Below, in pieces: positions 1 to 9,327 of a DNA stretch of 64,000 nucleotides. The notes beneath the pieces were generated by a model that had not been told where the DNA came from, ran no database searches, and saw nothing but the letters and a program-made list of their open reading frames with translations. A program made the position numbers and the translations under genes. Where the stretch lies: assembly GCF_000238075.1 (NCBI RefSeq), contig NZ_JH414506.1, positions 529,364 through 593,363 on the forward strand, read 5' to 3'. Each line of letters starts with the position of its first letter. The first letter of the stretch is position 1. Source of the stretch: Oribacterium asaccharolyticum ACB7 (GTDB lineage: Bacteria > Bacillota > Clostridia > Lachnospirales > Lachnospiraceae).

Positions 1-90
1 TATCCAAGCATCTCTGTTTCTTCTTTACGCAAGTATAACCGATTCCCTTTTATGTAAGTATCTCTCTTCTTTATGTAAGTATCTCTATTT
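1..90. repeat. degenerate short tandem repeat at the window edge
   Basis: Four degenerate units of about 21-24 bases built around TAAGTATCTCT plus TTCTTTATG can be seen. The two clearest are at about 54-72 and 75-95. The repeat runs into the 3' end of the next gene, which takes its stop codon and last residues from a repeat unit. It may continue beyond the left edge. Confidence 0.5.
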
Positions 91-781
91 CTTCTTTTGT
101 GAAAATCTCCTCCAGACTGTCCGTCTCCTGCTTGTAAAGATAGGACTCTCCATATTCATCCTTTCGAATCCGCTTCTTTTCTGTATGGAAACGGCCAATA
201 CAGCTCGCCTCTATTCCCTTTTCTCTTGCAAGACGGGCAAAGTCTTCCCCCTTTTCCAGGCGAAGGAGGAAGGCGCCTTTCGCGTGAAGGGCATACGGGG
301 AAATCTGAAAATGCTCACAAAGCTCGATGGTACTTTGCAAGAAGGAAATCTTCCTGTAGGAAAAGGAAAAACCGCCTCCTCCGATTTCCCCCAGGCCGGA
401 AAGAATCCCTCCCTTTCCAAGAGGCAAAACTTCCGTAACGGAAAATTCTTCGGCAAAACCCGGAAACAAATCTTCTACCTTTCCCCTCCATATTTCTCCC
501 GCATTTTCCTTGGCCCGGACATCGTCCTCATAAAGAGGGACAGGTTCTCCGTTTCTTTCCTTATCTGTAAAAAGGTAAATATTTTCTGCAGAAAAAGAAA
601 GACTTTCCTCCTCCCAAAAAAGGCGGGGCAAGTCCTCGATTCGCCTTCTCTCTTCTTTTTGAAAGCGCTCGGAAAAAGGAAGTCCATTCCCTTTTTCCCA
701 TAGAAAGCGGCTACCCGAGAGCCCCGGGTAGCCCAGTAAAACAAGATCCTCTATCTTTTTCTGAGATTCTTCTTTATTCAT
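71..781 (-). CDS. AIR synthase / HypE-type C-terminal domain protein
   Basis: A 236-residue protein. The second half (about 105-225) resembles the C-terminal domain of AIR synthase-related and HypE-like proteins: a GKGGILSGLGE stretch matches the usual TEGGxxGALWE motif, followed by ELCEHFQISPYAL and a glycine-rich strand region. The start (LVLLGYPGLSGSRFL) matches the segment that opens this domain in full-length proteins. The N-terminal ATP-binding half of the family is absent, so ATP-dependent catalysis is doubtful. There is no strong ribosome binding site before the ATG at 781. It lies 87 bases downstream of the ATP synthase operon on the same strand with no terminator visible between, so read-through is possible. 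The family call is from sequence pattern; the role is unknown. Confidence 0.6.
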   Translation of the reverse strand: MNKEESQKKIEDLVLLGYPGLSGSRFLWEKGNGLPFSERFQKEERRRIEDLPRLFWEEESLSFSAENIYLFTDKERNGEPVPLYEDDVRAKENAGEIWRGKVEDLFPGFAEEFSVTEVLPLGKGGILSGLGEIGGGGFSFSYRKISFLQSTIELCEHFQISPYALHAKGAFLLRLEKGEDFARLAREKGIEASCIGRFHTEKKRIRKDEYGESYLYKQETDSLEEIFTKEEIEILT

Positions 782-868
782 CCTTTATTCCGCTTTTTAT
801 TTTTCCTACGATTGGCTTTCTTCTCGCTTTGATTCCGCAATCTATAAACAGTCTTTCCGGCTGAATGA

Positions 869-976
869 CTACATCCTGCCGAGAAGCGGTGTCAAAACCA
901 TTCCCAGCACCATGAGCGCGGCTAAGACAAGAACAATCACTGCGGTAATCGACTTTTTTTGTTTCGGACTAAGCAT
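869..976 (-). CDS. 35-residue single-span membrane protein at the end of the atp operon
   Basis: A small gene with an excellent ribosome binding site (AAAGGAG, five bases before the ATG at 976). The product has a positively charged head (SPKQKK), one hydrophobic span of about 20 residues (TAVIVLVLAALMVLGMVLTP) and a short tail. The pattern predicts an N-in membrane anchor or mini-protein. It begins 10 bases after the atpC stop, so it is almost certainly cotranscribed with the ATP synthase genes. A longer in-frame version reading back into atpC is not credible because the good start site is internal. Function unknown; it could be an ATP synthase accessory or simply the last cistron. Confidence 0.7.
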   Translation of the reverse strand: MLSPKQKKSITAVIVLVLAALMVLGMVLTPLLGRM

Positions 977-986
977 ATTTTCTCCT

Positions 987-1412
987 TTATAAATAGGTCT
1001 TCTTGTAAAATTCCAGTCTTCCCAAGGCTCTTGCAAGTGCGGCCTGTGATTTCTTATATTCCATATAGCTTTGCTTCTGTCGAAGCTCTTCTTCGGCTCT
1101 TTCCTTCGCCTCCTCGGCTCTTCGAATATCCATCTCCTCCTTGGTCTCCAGAGTATCCACAAGAAGCGTTAAACGGTTATTGGCGAATTGCAAAATACCT
1201 TTCCCGACCTCAACATGTACCCAGGATCCATCCGGCTTCTGCGCATCCAAAACCCCGATTTCCACCGCAACGACGATGGGGGCATGGTGCGCCATAAAGC
1301 CAATCTGTCCGTCCAGTGTGCGGACATTCAGATACCGAAGTTTATCGTCATAGTAGACCTTGTTCGTTGCAATAACCTTTGCACTGAACAAGCCTTCATT
1401 TCCTCGCATCAT
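987..1412 (-). CDS. atpC: ATP synthase F1 epsilon subunit
   Basis: A 141-residue epsilon subunit: an N-terminal beta-sandwich (about 1-88, with the GQIGFMAHHAPIV motif that contacts gamma and the c-ring) and a C-terminal helical hairpin rich in Glu, Ala, Lys and Arg. It belongs to the central stalk and restrains ATP hydrolysis. AAAGGAG lies six bases before the ATG at 1412; a second Met follows directly. It starts 11 bases after atpD. Confidence 0.95.
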   Translation of the reverse strand: MMRGNEGLFSAKVIATNKVYYDDKLRYLNVRTLDGQIGFMAHHAPIVVAVEIGVLDAQKPDGSWVHVEVGKGILQFANNRLTLLVDTLETKEEMDIRRAEEAKERAEEELRQKQSYMEYKKSQAALARALGRLEFYKKTYL

Positions 1413-1423
1413 ACGGAACTCCT

Positions 1424-2815
<1,392 letters not shown>

Positions 2816-2834
2816 CTACCCTTCTCCTCTCTTC

Positions 2835-3740
2835 CTATTTTTTCCTCGCCTTTGCAGCCCTTTGTGCCTTGGCTCCTGCAGCAATTTCCGTGATTTCCTG
2901 CGTAATCTGTGCCTGACGCACACGGTTGTACTGAATACGAAGCTTCTGCTTTAGTTCATTTCCATTTCGATTCGCTGAATCCATTGCAGTCATTCTTGCA
3001 TGTTGCTCTGCGCAGAAAGACTCCACGAGAGCACTGTAGATATAGCCGTTTAAGTAGTCCGGAATGATATTTTCCATCAGCGCATCCGGATTTGGGAAAA
3101 TGCGAAAGGCCTCATAATTTGCCGTAATCGGCACTTTTACGAAAACCGGGTGCAACTTGTCCAAGGGCAGAAGCTGCTCCTCAAGACTTTCCATCTCTAA
3201 AGAACTCTTCATCCTGGTATAAGCAATATGAAGCTCATCAATTTCTCTATTCTGAAAAAGCTCCAGCATCCTTCTGGTAATGACTCTCGCTCTATGGAGC
3301 GTCGGGTTCTGTGCCGTGTAGCGAAAGGTCTCATCAATCGCTATCCGTCTTGTATGAAAATAACTTCGCCCCATCTCGCCGACAACGAAAAGTCGAGTAT
3401 TTTTATATTGCTTTAAAAGCTCCTCCGTCTCTTTAATGACATTGTGATTATAGGCACCGGCAAGACCCTTATCCGCCGTAACACAGATGATAGCAACCTT
3501 GCCTTCTCCCTCAGCTGTCCCCTCTCTGGAATCCAGAAAGGGGTGGGTATAGTCTTCGGGCAAATGTCGCATAACACGCGCAATCATCGACTGCAGAGTG
3601 TAGAAGTATGGCTCCGTCTGGGCCAGCTCCGCCTTCGCCTTACGCATCTTCGTACTGGATATCAGATACATCGCATTGGTAATTTTCATCGTATTATCAA
3701 TGCTGCCGATTCGGTCTCTTAGTTCTCTTGTTGTAGGCAA
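2835..3740 (-). CDS. atpG: ATP synthase F1 gamma subunit (TTG start)
   Basis: A 301-residue gamma subunit, the rotating central shaft. The N-terminal helix motif RELRDRIGSIDNTMKITNAMYLIS and the C-terminal helix with MTAMDSANRNGNEL and NRVRQAQITQEI are both present. The start codon is TTG at 3738-3740: AAAGGAGG sits six bases upstream, and no in-frame ATG fits the conserved N-terminus. It follows the alpha-containing fusion gene by 12 bases. Confidence 0.96.
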   Translation of the reverse strand: MPTTRELRDRIGSIDNTMKITNAMYLISSTKMRKAKAELAQTEPYFYTLQSMIARVMRHLPEDYTHPFLDSREGTAEGEGKVAIICVTADKGLAGAYNHNVIKETEELLKQYKNTRLFVVGEMGRSYFHTRRIAIDETFRYTAQNPTLHRARVITRRMLELFQNREIDELHIAYTRMKSSLEMESLEEQLLPLDKLHPVFVKVPITANYEAFRIFPNPDALMENIIPDYLNGYIYSALVESFCAEQHARMTAMDSANRNGNELKQKLRIQYNRVRQAQITQEITEIAAGAKAQRAAKARKK

Positions 3741-3752
3741 AATATGCCTCCT

Positions 3753-5774
3753 TTATGATTGTTCTTCCGCCTCTTTCTTCCGGAAGTCATGGTAAACGGA
3801 AATAATCTGCTCTACAAGGTCGTCTGCAAGCATTCCGGAAATCTCAATATTTCGTAAAATCTCCGGTTCTTTCTCTTCAAAATATTGAAGAATCCGATTC
3901 TGTAAACTCTTAACCTCTTTCTTATCTACATCCAAAAACTCTTTATGAAGAGCCAGAACAAGAGTTACCACCTGCTCACCTAAAGAAAGCGGTCTTCCAA
4001 GGGGTTGCTTTAAGAGCTCCATGAGAATTGCTCCCTGCGTAAGCTGTGTCTTTGTACTCTCATCGAGGTCGGAGGAGAACTGGGTAAATACCGCCATCTC
4101 CCTATACTGCGCCAAATCGATACGAAGCGATCCGGCCGCCTTCTTCATGGCCTTCGTCTGTGCCGCACCGCCTACACGGGAAACGGAAAGTCCTACATTG
4201 ACCGCAGGACGCTGTCCCTCAAAAAAGAGGTTACTCTCCAGGAAAATCTGTCCGTCCGTAATGGAGATGACATTGGTCGGGATATAAGCGGATACATCGC
4301 CGTCCTGCGTCTCAATAATCGGTAAAGCGGTGATACTTCCTCCGCCAAGCTCGTCGGAAAGGCGGCAGGAGCGCTCTAACAGACGAGAGTGCAGATAAAA
4401 TACATCGCCGGGATAGGCTTCACGACCGGGGGCTCTTCCCAAAAGAAGGGAAAGCGCACGGTAAGCTACCGCATGCTTACTTAAGTCATCATAAACAATG
4501 AGCACATCCTTCCCCTCGTACATAAAGTACTCCGCAAGGGAGGTTGCCGCATAGGGCGCGATATACTGAATTGGCGCCGGATCGGCCGCTGTCGCCGCAA
4601 GGACGCAGGTATAGCTCATGGCCTCATGCTTCTTTAAGTTTTCAACAAGCGCCGCAATGGTGGACTCCTTCTGTCCGATAGCCACATAAATACAAAGGCA
4701 GTTTTTCCCCTTTTGATTTAAAATGGTATCCATCGCAATAGAGGTCTTTCCGGTCTGTCTGTCTCCGATAATTAACTCTCTCTGTCCTCTACCGATAGGG
4801 AACATGGAGTCAATCGCCAAAATACCGGTCTGCAAAGGAACATTGACCGTTTTTCTGTCAATGATTCCCGGAGCTGGCTGCTCAATCGGACGGTAGTCTC
4901 TGGTAACAATTTCTCCCTCACCGTCAATCGGATTTCCTAAAGCATCCACTACTCTGCCAAGGAAGGCATCCCCCACAGGAATCCCCGCCATTTTATTAGT
5001 ACGAACGGCACGACTGCCTTCCACGATTCCCTCTTCATCTCCAAAGAGGATGACACCGATACGGTTTCTTTCTATATTTTGCACCATACCTCGGACACCG
5101 TTGTCAAATACAACAACCTCTCCATACATGGCGTGGTCCAGTCCGTTGATGACCACAATGCCGTCTCCTACGGAACTGACAAAACCGATTTCCTTCTTTT
5201 CCGCCTTCAGGTCGAAATCGTCTACCGAGCTTTGCAGGATACTCACGATATCCTGACTGCTTCCGCCGAGGCGCTTACTCATTACTTCATCAAGAAACTG
5301 TTGTCTTCTGCCCTTGGTACTCCAGTCGTACTGGTCATTTCCCACCTCAAGAATAAAGCCTCCACCTAAGGAAGCGTCCTCTTCGAGCCTCATTTCAATA
5401 TTGCGTGTATGGTATTTATTATAGACAAAAGTCCGGATTCGCTTTAACTGCTCTTCCTCCGGTTTAGTTACATAACGCAGACGAACTCTTAACTTTGTGG
5501 CTTCCTCTTCGGAAACTCTTTGATACTCATCGGCAATATCCATCCAGGAGCTTAACAAGCCGTTCTGGCATAAAACTTTTAAAATATCTCTTACTTCAGT
5601 AGGAAAAATACTGTCGATTATGGCTAGTCTATTTTCCAAGGGAACAGTTGGGTCAGACAACTGAGACGCTGTTTCCGGTAAAACTTCAAAAATGCGACTG
5701 GTTTCCTCGATTTCACTGTTGGGAACATGCATTTTATAAAGCTGTTGTGCATAATCACTGACTTTTTGCAGCAT
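3753..5774 (-). CDS. atpHA: ATP synthase delta-alpha fusion (atpH and atpA in one frame)
   Basis: One uninterrupted 673-codon frame holds two subunits. Residues 1-164 are a delta subunit: the [11 protein letters not shown] and [13 protein letters not shown] helices, and the C-terminal motif [20 protein letters not shown]. Residues 165-673 are a full-length alpha subunit: beta-barrel entry [10 protein letters not shown], Walker A GDRQTGKT at 337-344, and the arginine-finger segment [12 protein letters not shown]. Met165 (codon at 5280-5282) is where a separate alpha would begin; no good ribosome binding site precedes it. In the neighbouring frame a TAA overlaps that ATG as TAATG, so the two genes may once have been separate with a stop/start overlap. 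F1 needs three alpha but one delta, so the fusion raises a stoichiometry problem. A sequencing indel in the delta end is possible. It starts six bases after atpF. Confidence 0.9.
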   Translation of the reverse strand: MLQKVSDYAQQLYKMHVPNSEIEETSRIFEVLPETASQLSDPTVPLENRLAIIDSIFPTEVRDILKVLCQNGLLSSWMDIADEYQRVSEEEATKLRVRLRYVTKPEEEQLKRIRTFVYNKYHTRNIEMRLEEDASLGGGFILEVGNDQYDWSTKGRRQQFLDEVMSKRLGGSSQDIVSILQSSVDDFDLKAEKKEIGFVSSVGDGIVVINGLDHAMYGEVVVFDNGVRGMVQNIERNRIGVILFGDEEGIVEGSRAVRTNKMAGIPVGDAFLGRVVDALGNPIDGEGEIVTRDYRPIEQPAPGIIDRKTVNVPLQTGILAIDSMFPIGRGQRELIIGDRQTGKTSIAMDTILNQKGKNCLCIYVAIGQKESTIAALVENLKKHEAMSYTCVLAATAADPAPIQYIAPYAATSLAEYFMYEGKDVLIVYDDLSKHAVAYRALSLLLGRAPGREAYPGDVFYLHSRLLERSCRLSDELGGGSITALPIIETQDGDVSAYIPTNVISITDGQIFLESNLFFEGQRPAVNVGLSVSRVGGAAQTKAMKKAAGSLRIDLAQYREMAVFTQFSSDLDESTKTQLTQGAILMELLKQPLGRPLSLGEQVVTLVLALHKEFLDVDKKEVKSLQNRILQYFEEKEPEILRNIEISGMLADDLVEQIISVYHDFRKKEAEEQS

Positions 5775-5780
5775 AATCCT

Positions 5781-6269
5781 TTACCCTTTCTTCTCTGCAT
5801 CCTCTAGGAAAGTGTCGTAAAGCTTCTGGTTATTCTCCACGGAATCCTTGCTCGCCGCAATCTTATAGGCAGCCTTAGCCACAAGCATAGCCACTTCCTC
5901 TTCCATCTCGTGCTGCTTTTGCTCTGCCTGCCTCTGTGCCTCTATCTTTGCATCGGCAATAATCTTCGTCGCCTTTTCTCTGGCATTTCCTATAATTTCA
6001 TCATACTCGCTCGTTGCCTGCAATCTGGTCTTCTCGAGCTTTTCCTGGCGTTCCGCGTCAACCTGCGCCATGGTATCTTCATACTGCTTCTTTAAGGCGT
6101 TGGCCTTCTGATTTGCTTCTTCCGCTTCTCTATAGGAGTTATCCAACTCATTCTGTCTAGCTGCAAGAATTTCCCGAACCGGCTTAAACAAAAAGCGATA
6201 CAGAAAAAACACCAGCACAAGAACGTTAATCACGGTAAAAATAAAAGTTCTTAAATCAAGGCTTAGCAT
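5781..6269 (-). CDS. atpF: ATP synthase Fo subunit b
   Basis: A 162-residue b subunit. One N-terminal membrane span (about 8-25, FIFTVINVLVLVFFLYRFLF) is followed by a long charged coiled coil (about 35-140) rich in Glu, Lys, Ala and Gln, the peripheral stalk that holds delta. The ribosome binding site AAGGAGG lies six bases before the ATG. Because delta is fused to alpha in the next gene, this stalk would grip the fusion protein. Confidence 0.95.
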   Translation of the reverse strand: MLSLDLRTFIFTVINVLVLVFFLYRFLFKPVREILAARQNELDNSYREAEEANQKANALKKQYEDTMAQVDAERQEKLEKTRLQATSEYDEIIGNAREKATKIIADAKIEAQRQAEQKQHEMEEEVAMLVAKAAYKIAASKDSVENNQKLYDTFLEDAEKKG

Positions 6270-6305
6270 CCTCTTCCTCCTTAGCTTAGCAATTTCCTCC
6301 GAAGT

Positions 6306-6521
6306 TTACTTTAAGAAGAGAATAATCATTAAGCCGATAACGAATCCGTAGATTGCCGTTGCCTCTGCGAGGGCACATCCCAAAAGTAAAATGGTCATAA
6401 TCTTGGAACTGGCCTCCGGCTGCCTTGCTACCGCCTCTGTAGCCTTTCCGGTTGCGAGACCGATGGATAAACCTGCTCCGATACATGCCAATGCTGCAAT
6501 TGCTGCTCCGATTGCTGTCAT
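6306..6521 (-). CDS. atpE: ATP synthase Fo subunit c, proton type
   Basis: A 71-residue hairpin of two membrane helices joined by the polar loop ARQPEA. The ion-carrying glutamate is Glu53 in [10 protein letters not shown]. Sodium-type c subunits carry a Gln in helix 1 and a Ser-Thr pair after the Glu. Here the Gln position is Ile20 and the residue after the Glu is Ala, so the ring should carry protons, not sodium. A ribosome binding site AGAGGAG lies eight bases before the ATG at 6521. A 165-base gap separates it from atpB. Confidence 0.95.
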   Translation of the reverse strand: MTAIGAAIAALACIGAGLSIGLATGKATEAVARQPEASSKIMTILLLGCALAEATAIYGFVIGLMIILFLK

Positions 6522-6539
6522 AATTCACACTCCTCTTCT

Positions 6540-6553
6540 GTCGCCTTTGCGAC
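6540..6553 (-). promoter_or_regulatory. small hairpin before the atpE ribosome binding site
   Basis: GTCGC and GCGAC form a five-base stem with a four-base loop just upstream of the AGAGGAG site of atpE. A small hairpin here could protect or tune translation of the highly expressed c subunit. Seen directly; the role is inferred. Confidence 0.35.
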
Positions 6554-6686
6554 CTACTCTGTTTCTTTCTCTTTGAAACACACTACTTAACTCTTAAAAT
6601 TCTTTTTATTCTATCTTCTTACTTTATTGCTTTTTCTCTACAATTTGCCCTTAACCCGGATTGCCCCGGTATATCCTTTTTTCCCC

Positions 6687-7373
6687 TTACTCCACAGCTT
6701 CCGCAATATAAAGCGAAGTCAAGAACACAAAGACATAGGCCTGTATCAATCCGTCAAAAACATCAAAATACAAAGACAAAATAGCGGGAACTCCCACGGG
6801 AACCACCAAGGTTACCAGTTCCATAATAACAAATGCGCCCAAGACATTTCCGAATAAACGCATGCATAGGGAAAGCGGTCGGATAAAAATTTCCAAAATA
6901 TTGATAGGCGTAAGGATTGCCATAGGCTTTGCAAAACGTTTCATCCATCCCCCAAGCCCAAAAGCCCTGATTCCGGCCGCTTCCACTAAAACGATACTCA
7001 TCACGGCAAGAGCTGCCGGAATATTTAAGTCTTTTGTGGGCGGTTTCATGCCGAAAATACCGGTCAAATTCACAAAACCGATAAAGAGTAAAACGGATGC
7101 CATATACGTGCTGTACTCCGTCGCTTCCTCTCCGAGAGTCCCTTTTGTAAACGCATCCAGCTTTGTCACAATCAATTCCGCAATCTGTTGTCTTCTTCCC
7201 GGATTTCGAACGCGCAGATTTCTCCCTAAAAGAAAGGCAGCCAAAATCAGGATTGCCATCACAATCCAAGTCACGAAAACCGACTCTGATACGGGAATCC
7301 CCCCGAAAAGCGGTATCGTAAAGGCGGTCTCCACATTTAACTCCTCCAAGAGAGACCGTGCAAGCTTTTCCAT
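6687..7373 (-). CDS. atpB: ATP synthase Fo subunit a
   Basis: A 228-residue, multi-span subunit a. The conserved half-channel helix with the essential arginine is visible as RPLSLCMRLFGNVLGAFVIMEL, followed by the final pair of spans. It forms the ion path against the c-ring. AAGGGGG precedes the ATG at 7373. It is the first gene of the operon; no atpI is seen upstream. The promoter at 7410-7438 leaves a short leader. Confidence 0.95.
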   Translation of the reverse strand: MEKLARSLLEELNVETAFTIPLFGGIPVSESVFVTWIVMAILILAAFLLGRNLRVRNPGRRQQIAELIVTKLDAFTKGTLGEEATEYSTYMASVLLFIGFVNLTGIFGMKPPTKDLNIPAALAVMSIVLVEAAGIRAFGLGGWMKRFAKPMAILTPINILEIFIRPLSLCMRLFGNVLGAFVIMELVTLVVPVGVPAILSLYFDVFDGLIQAYVFVFLTSLYIAEAVE

Positions 7374-7409
7374 TTTCTTCCCCCTTCCTGCTCTAAAATT
7401 ACTTTTGAC

Positions 7410-7438
7410 ATTATAGGCTCATTCTTTCGTAATGCAAA
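7410..7438 (-). promoter_or_regulatory. promoter of the ATP synthase operon
   Basis: On the minus strand there is a perfect TATAAT (7415-7410) with TTTGCA 17 bases upstream (7438-7433), about 37 bases before the atpB start codon. Spacing and the -10 box fit a housekeeping sigma factor promoter. Confidence 0.7.
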
Positions 7439-7575
7439 GCATTTTTATTAAAGTATAAAAATTTAATAAAAGGAGTTATGAAAAAGGAAATTCACGGCAT
7501 TCAAGTAAATCTCTCTTTCACAACTCCCTCTTCAATTTAAGAAAGCATGACATTCTTTATTCTTTATTTAAGTCC

Positions 7576-8709
7576 TTACGGTGCAACCGTCAAAGTCGTA
7601 GATCCATCTCTGTTACTTGCGCTGCTTGAACTCTGTTCCGTATTCGACTTCGTTGTGGACGCCGCTGTTGTCTCTACTGTTTCACTGCGCACATACTGTT
7701 TCGCAACATAGGCTTCCTGCCCATTATAGTTAATGCTAATCCACTCATCATTGTAATCCGATTTGAAATCCACTTCCGTTCCGGCTTCCAAAACCGTAAG
7801 TACCTCCGAATCCGTAGTACTCGGCTTCGTTCTCACTCTGACTCCCGTAGTAACAAAGTAGCGCTTTGCCGCTTCCGTACTTTCCTCCGTGCTGCTCTCC
7901 GTTTCGATGCTTTCCGCAGTTTCCGCCGTAGTGCTCACAGCAGCTGTTGTCATTACCGGAGTCTTTCTCTTCGGAAAGGCAATCATGCGGATAATGAGAA
8001 CAACAACCAGTAAAATGGCAACCGGTAAAGCAATCTTTAAAATGTTGTATAAATCAATTTCCTGACCGGCAGTCTTTCTTCCCTTTCTTTGTACACTTCC
8101 GCTCCGCCCGCTCACTCTTCGCTTTACGTTGCCGCTTCTCTGCCCTGCCACAGTTCTTCCGGAAGCGGAAGACGCCTTCGCGGTTCTTCCGTTGTTTCTT
8201 CGAATCGGAATCCCTAAACCGCCGTCATCCTCTTCTTGTGCGATAGTGCTGCTTACCCTTCTTTCACTATATCCGTCTGTACGAAGACGAGGAGCCTCTT
8301 CTCCGTAAGAGTTCGGATTGACTCTCGGAGCGGTGCTCTCTTCTCTTCTCCCCTCCTGGTTCTCATCTACATAAGAGGAAAGCGCATCTCGAAGCATGGA
8401 GAAAGAGTCGTTGGCATCCTGTGCGGAGGTTTCATTCCCGAGTTCGGCAAGCTCACCGAAAGCACGAATTCCATGATAGGTATCTCGCGCCTGTGCAGAA
8501 ATAACTCCGCCCTCAAAAAGCTGATTGATGTCCCCTTCCAAACTACTGGATACCATAAGGGCTTGATCAATCTGCATTCTGACCAACAGAGTTAAAATTT
8601 CTTTATCTAAAATAACAGCTTCTTTATATTGTCCATTAAGCAAAAAATTCTGCACATCCGAGAGCTGTACTCGGATCTCCCCCCAAACAGTATTCTCTCT
8701 CTCTGCCAT
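7576..8709 (-). CDS. membrane protein with helical N-domain and external SH3b domain
   Basis: A 377-residue protein starting at the ATG at 8709, chosen because AAAGGAGG precedes it; an upstream in-frame Met has no such site. Residues about 1-115 are helical and resemble DUF4145/HEPN-like domains (a weak call). A low-complexity basic linker follows, then one membrane span (about 220-245, NILKIALPVAILLVVVLIIRMI). A Ser/Thr/Glu-rich stretch leads to a bacterial SH3 domain (about 285-350, VTTGVRVRTKPSTTDSEVLTVL) that would lie outside the membrane and may bind cell wall. The tail is Ser/Thr-rich. The layout suggests a sensor linking the cytoplasm to the wall. Function unknown. Confidence 0.75.
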   Translation of the reverse strand: MAERENTVWGEIRVQLSDVQNFLLNGQYKEAVILDKEILTLLVRMQIDQALMVSSSLEGDINQLFEGGVISAQARDTYHGIRAFGELAELGNETSAQDANDSFSMLRDALSSYVDENQEGRREESTAPRVNPNSYGEEAPRLRTDGYSERRVSSTIAQEEDDGGLGIPIRRNNGRTAKASSASGRTVAGQRSGNVKRRVSGRSGSVQRKGRKTAGQEIDLYNILKIALPVAILLVVVLIIRMIAFPKRKTPVMTTAAVSTTAETAESIETESSTEESTEAAKRYFVTTGVRVRTKPSTTDSEVLTVLEAGTEVDFKSDYNDEWISINYNGQEAYVAKQYVRSETVETTAASTTKSNTEQSSSSASNRDGSTTLTVAP

Positions 8710-8828
8710 ACTTCCTCCTTTTGCTTTCACATTCATCAGTAGTATACCCAGAATGCGAACGTTCTTCAAGGAAGAAATATAAAATATCTGCTTCTATACA
8801 CAATTTTTAAATCTTCTGTTATTTTCTT

Positions 8829-9014
8829 CTATGCAATTTCCCAGCGACCTGAAACTTTGCCTGCAAAAGGGCCCGGATTCAGTCTGGAATAAATCTTTTC
8901 TATCCCCGAATCATCGATTAAAGCAATACAAAACATATTGATGGCCTTTCCTTCATAGAACTTTCCGTCTGTAAGACCATCCCGAAAACTATCTCCAACA
9001 TACTGCAATTTCAT
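8829..9014 (-). CDS. small conserved hypothetical protein (61 residues)
   Basis: A 61-residue protein with a clear ribosome binding site AAGGGAG six bases before its ATG. The pattern LQYVGDSF...LTDGKFYEG...IDDSGIEKIYSRLNP...GRWEI resembles a family of small single-domain beta-rich proteins common in Clostridia that lack a known function. No membrane span or signal. It is preceded by a GC-rich hairpin and a terminator that separates it from the signal-peptidase-like gene. Confidence 0.65.
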   Translation of the reverse strand: MKLQYVGDSFRDGLTDGKFYEGKAINMFCIALIDDSGIEKIYSRLNPGPFAGKVSGRWEIA

Positions 9015-9061
9015 AAACTACTCCCTTACTCTCCCTATACTTCCCGGAGCTTTCTTTTTCT

Positions 9062-9088
9062 GAGGGGGCGGTTCCCTCCGGCCCCCTC
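9062..9088. promoter_or_regulatory. GC-rich hairpin upstream of the 61-residue gene
   Basis: GAGGGGGC (9062-9069) and GCCCCCTC (9081-9088) form a perfect eight-base stem. No strong T run follows on either strand, so it is not a convincing terminator. It would lie in the leader of the 61-residue gene. Confidence 0.45.
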
Positions 9089-9181
9089 TTACAACTTGGT
9101 TTGTTTCTTGATTTTATGAGAATTATTAATTACAAATATATTATCGCAAAATTTTTCAAAAAAATAAGTATTTATTTTGCA

Positions 9182-9241
9182 CAAAAAAAACCGAAAAAAA
9201 GAGAGTTTATTAGACGTAAATGTCTTCTCTCTTTTTCACGG
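9182..9241 (-). terminator. intrinsic terminator of the signal-peptidase-like operon
   Basis: A long imperfect stem pairs CCGAAAAAAAGAGAG (9191-9205) with CTCTCTTTTTCACGG (9227-9241), with an inner AGAC/GTCT pairing. On the minus strand it is followed by a run of eight T (9189-9182). It ends transcripts coming from the gene at 9328-9894. Confidence 0.8.
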
Positions 9242-9327
9242 TTTAAGTAGCCCTACTAATACAGAGCCTGCATATTCCTTATTCTGTTTATTCAGGTCTT
9301 GGAAAGTTAAAATTTTCCGTAACTTCC

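Noticed and set aside
869..1162. 97-codon version of the small membrane protein gene
   Set aside because: The extra N-terminal part is atpC read in another frame; the strong ribosome binding site supports the 35-codon version starting at 976.
5265..5300. Internal start giving a free alpha subunit
   Set aside because: Met165 is well placed, but only weak purine stretches precede it, so I did not annotate a separate atpA gene; internal initiation is still possible.
6306..6521. Sodium-type c-ring
   Set aside because: Common in anaerobes, but the helix-1 Gln and the Ser after the Glu are missing.
9062..9088. Intrinsic terminator
   Set aside because: The stem is strong but no T run follows on either strand, so it is listed as a hairpin only.
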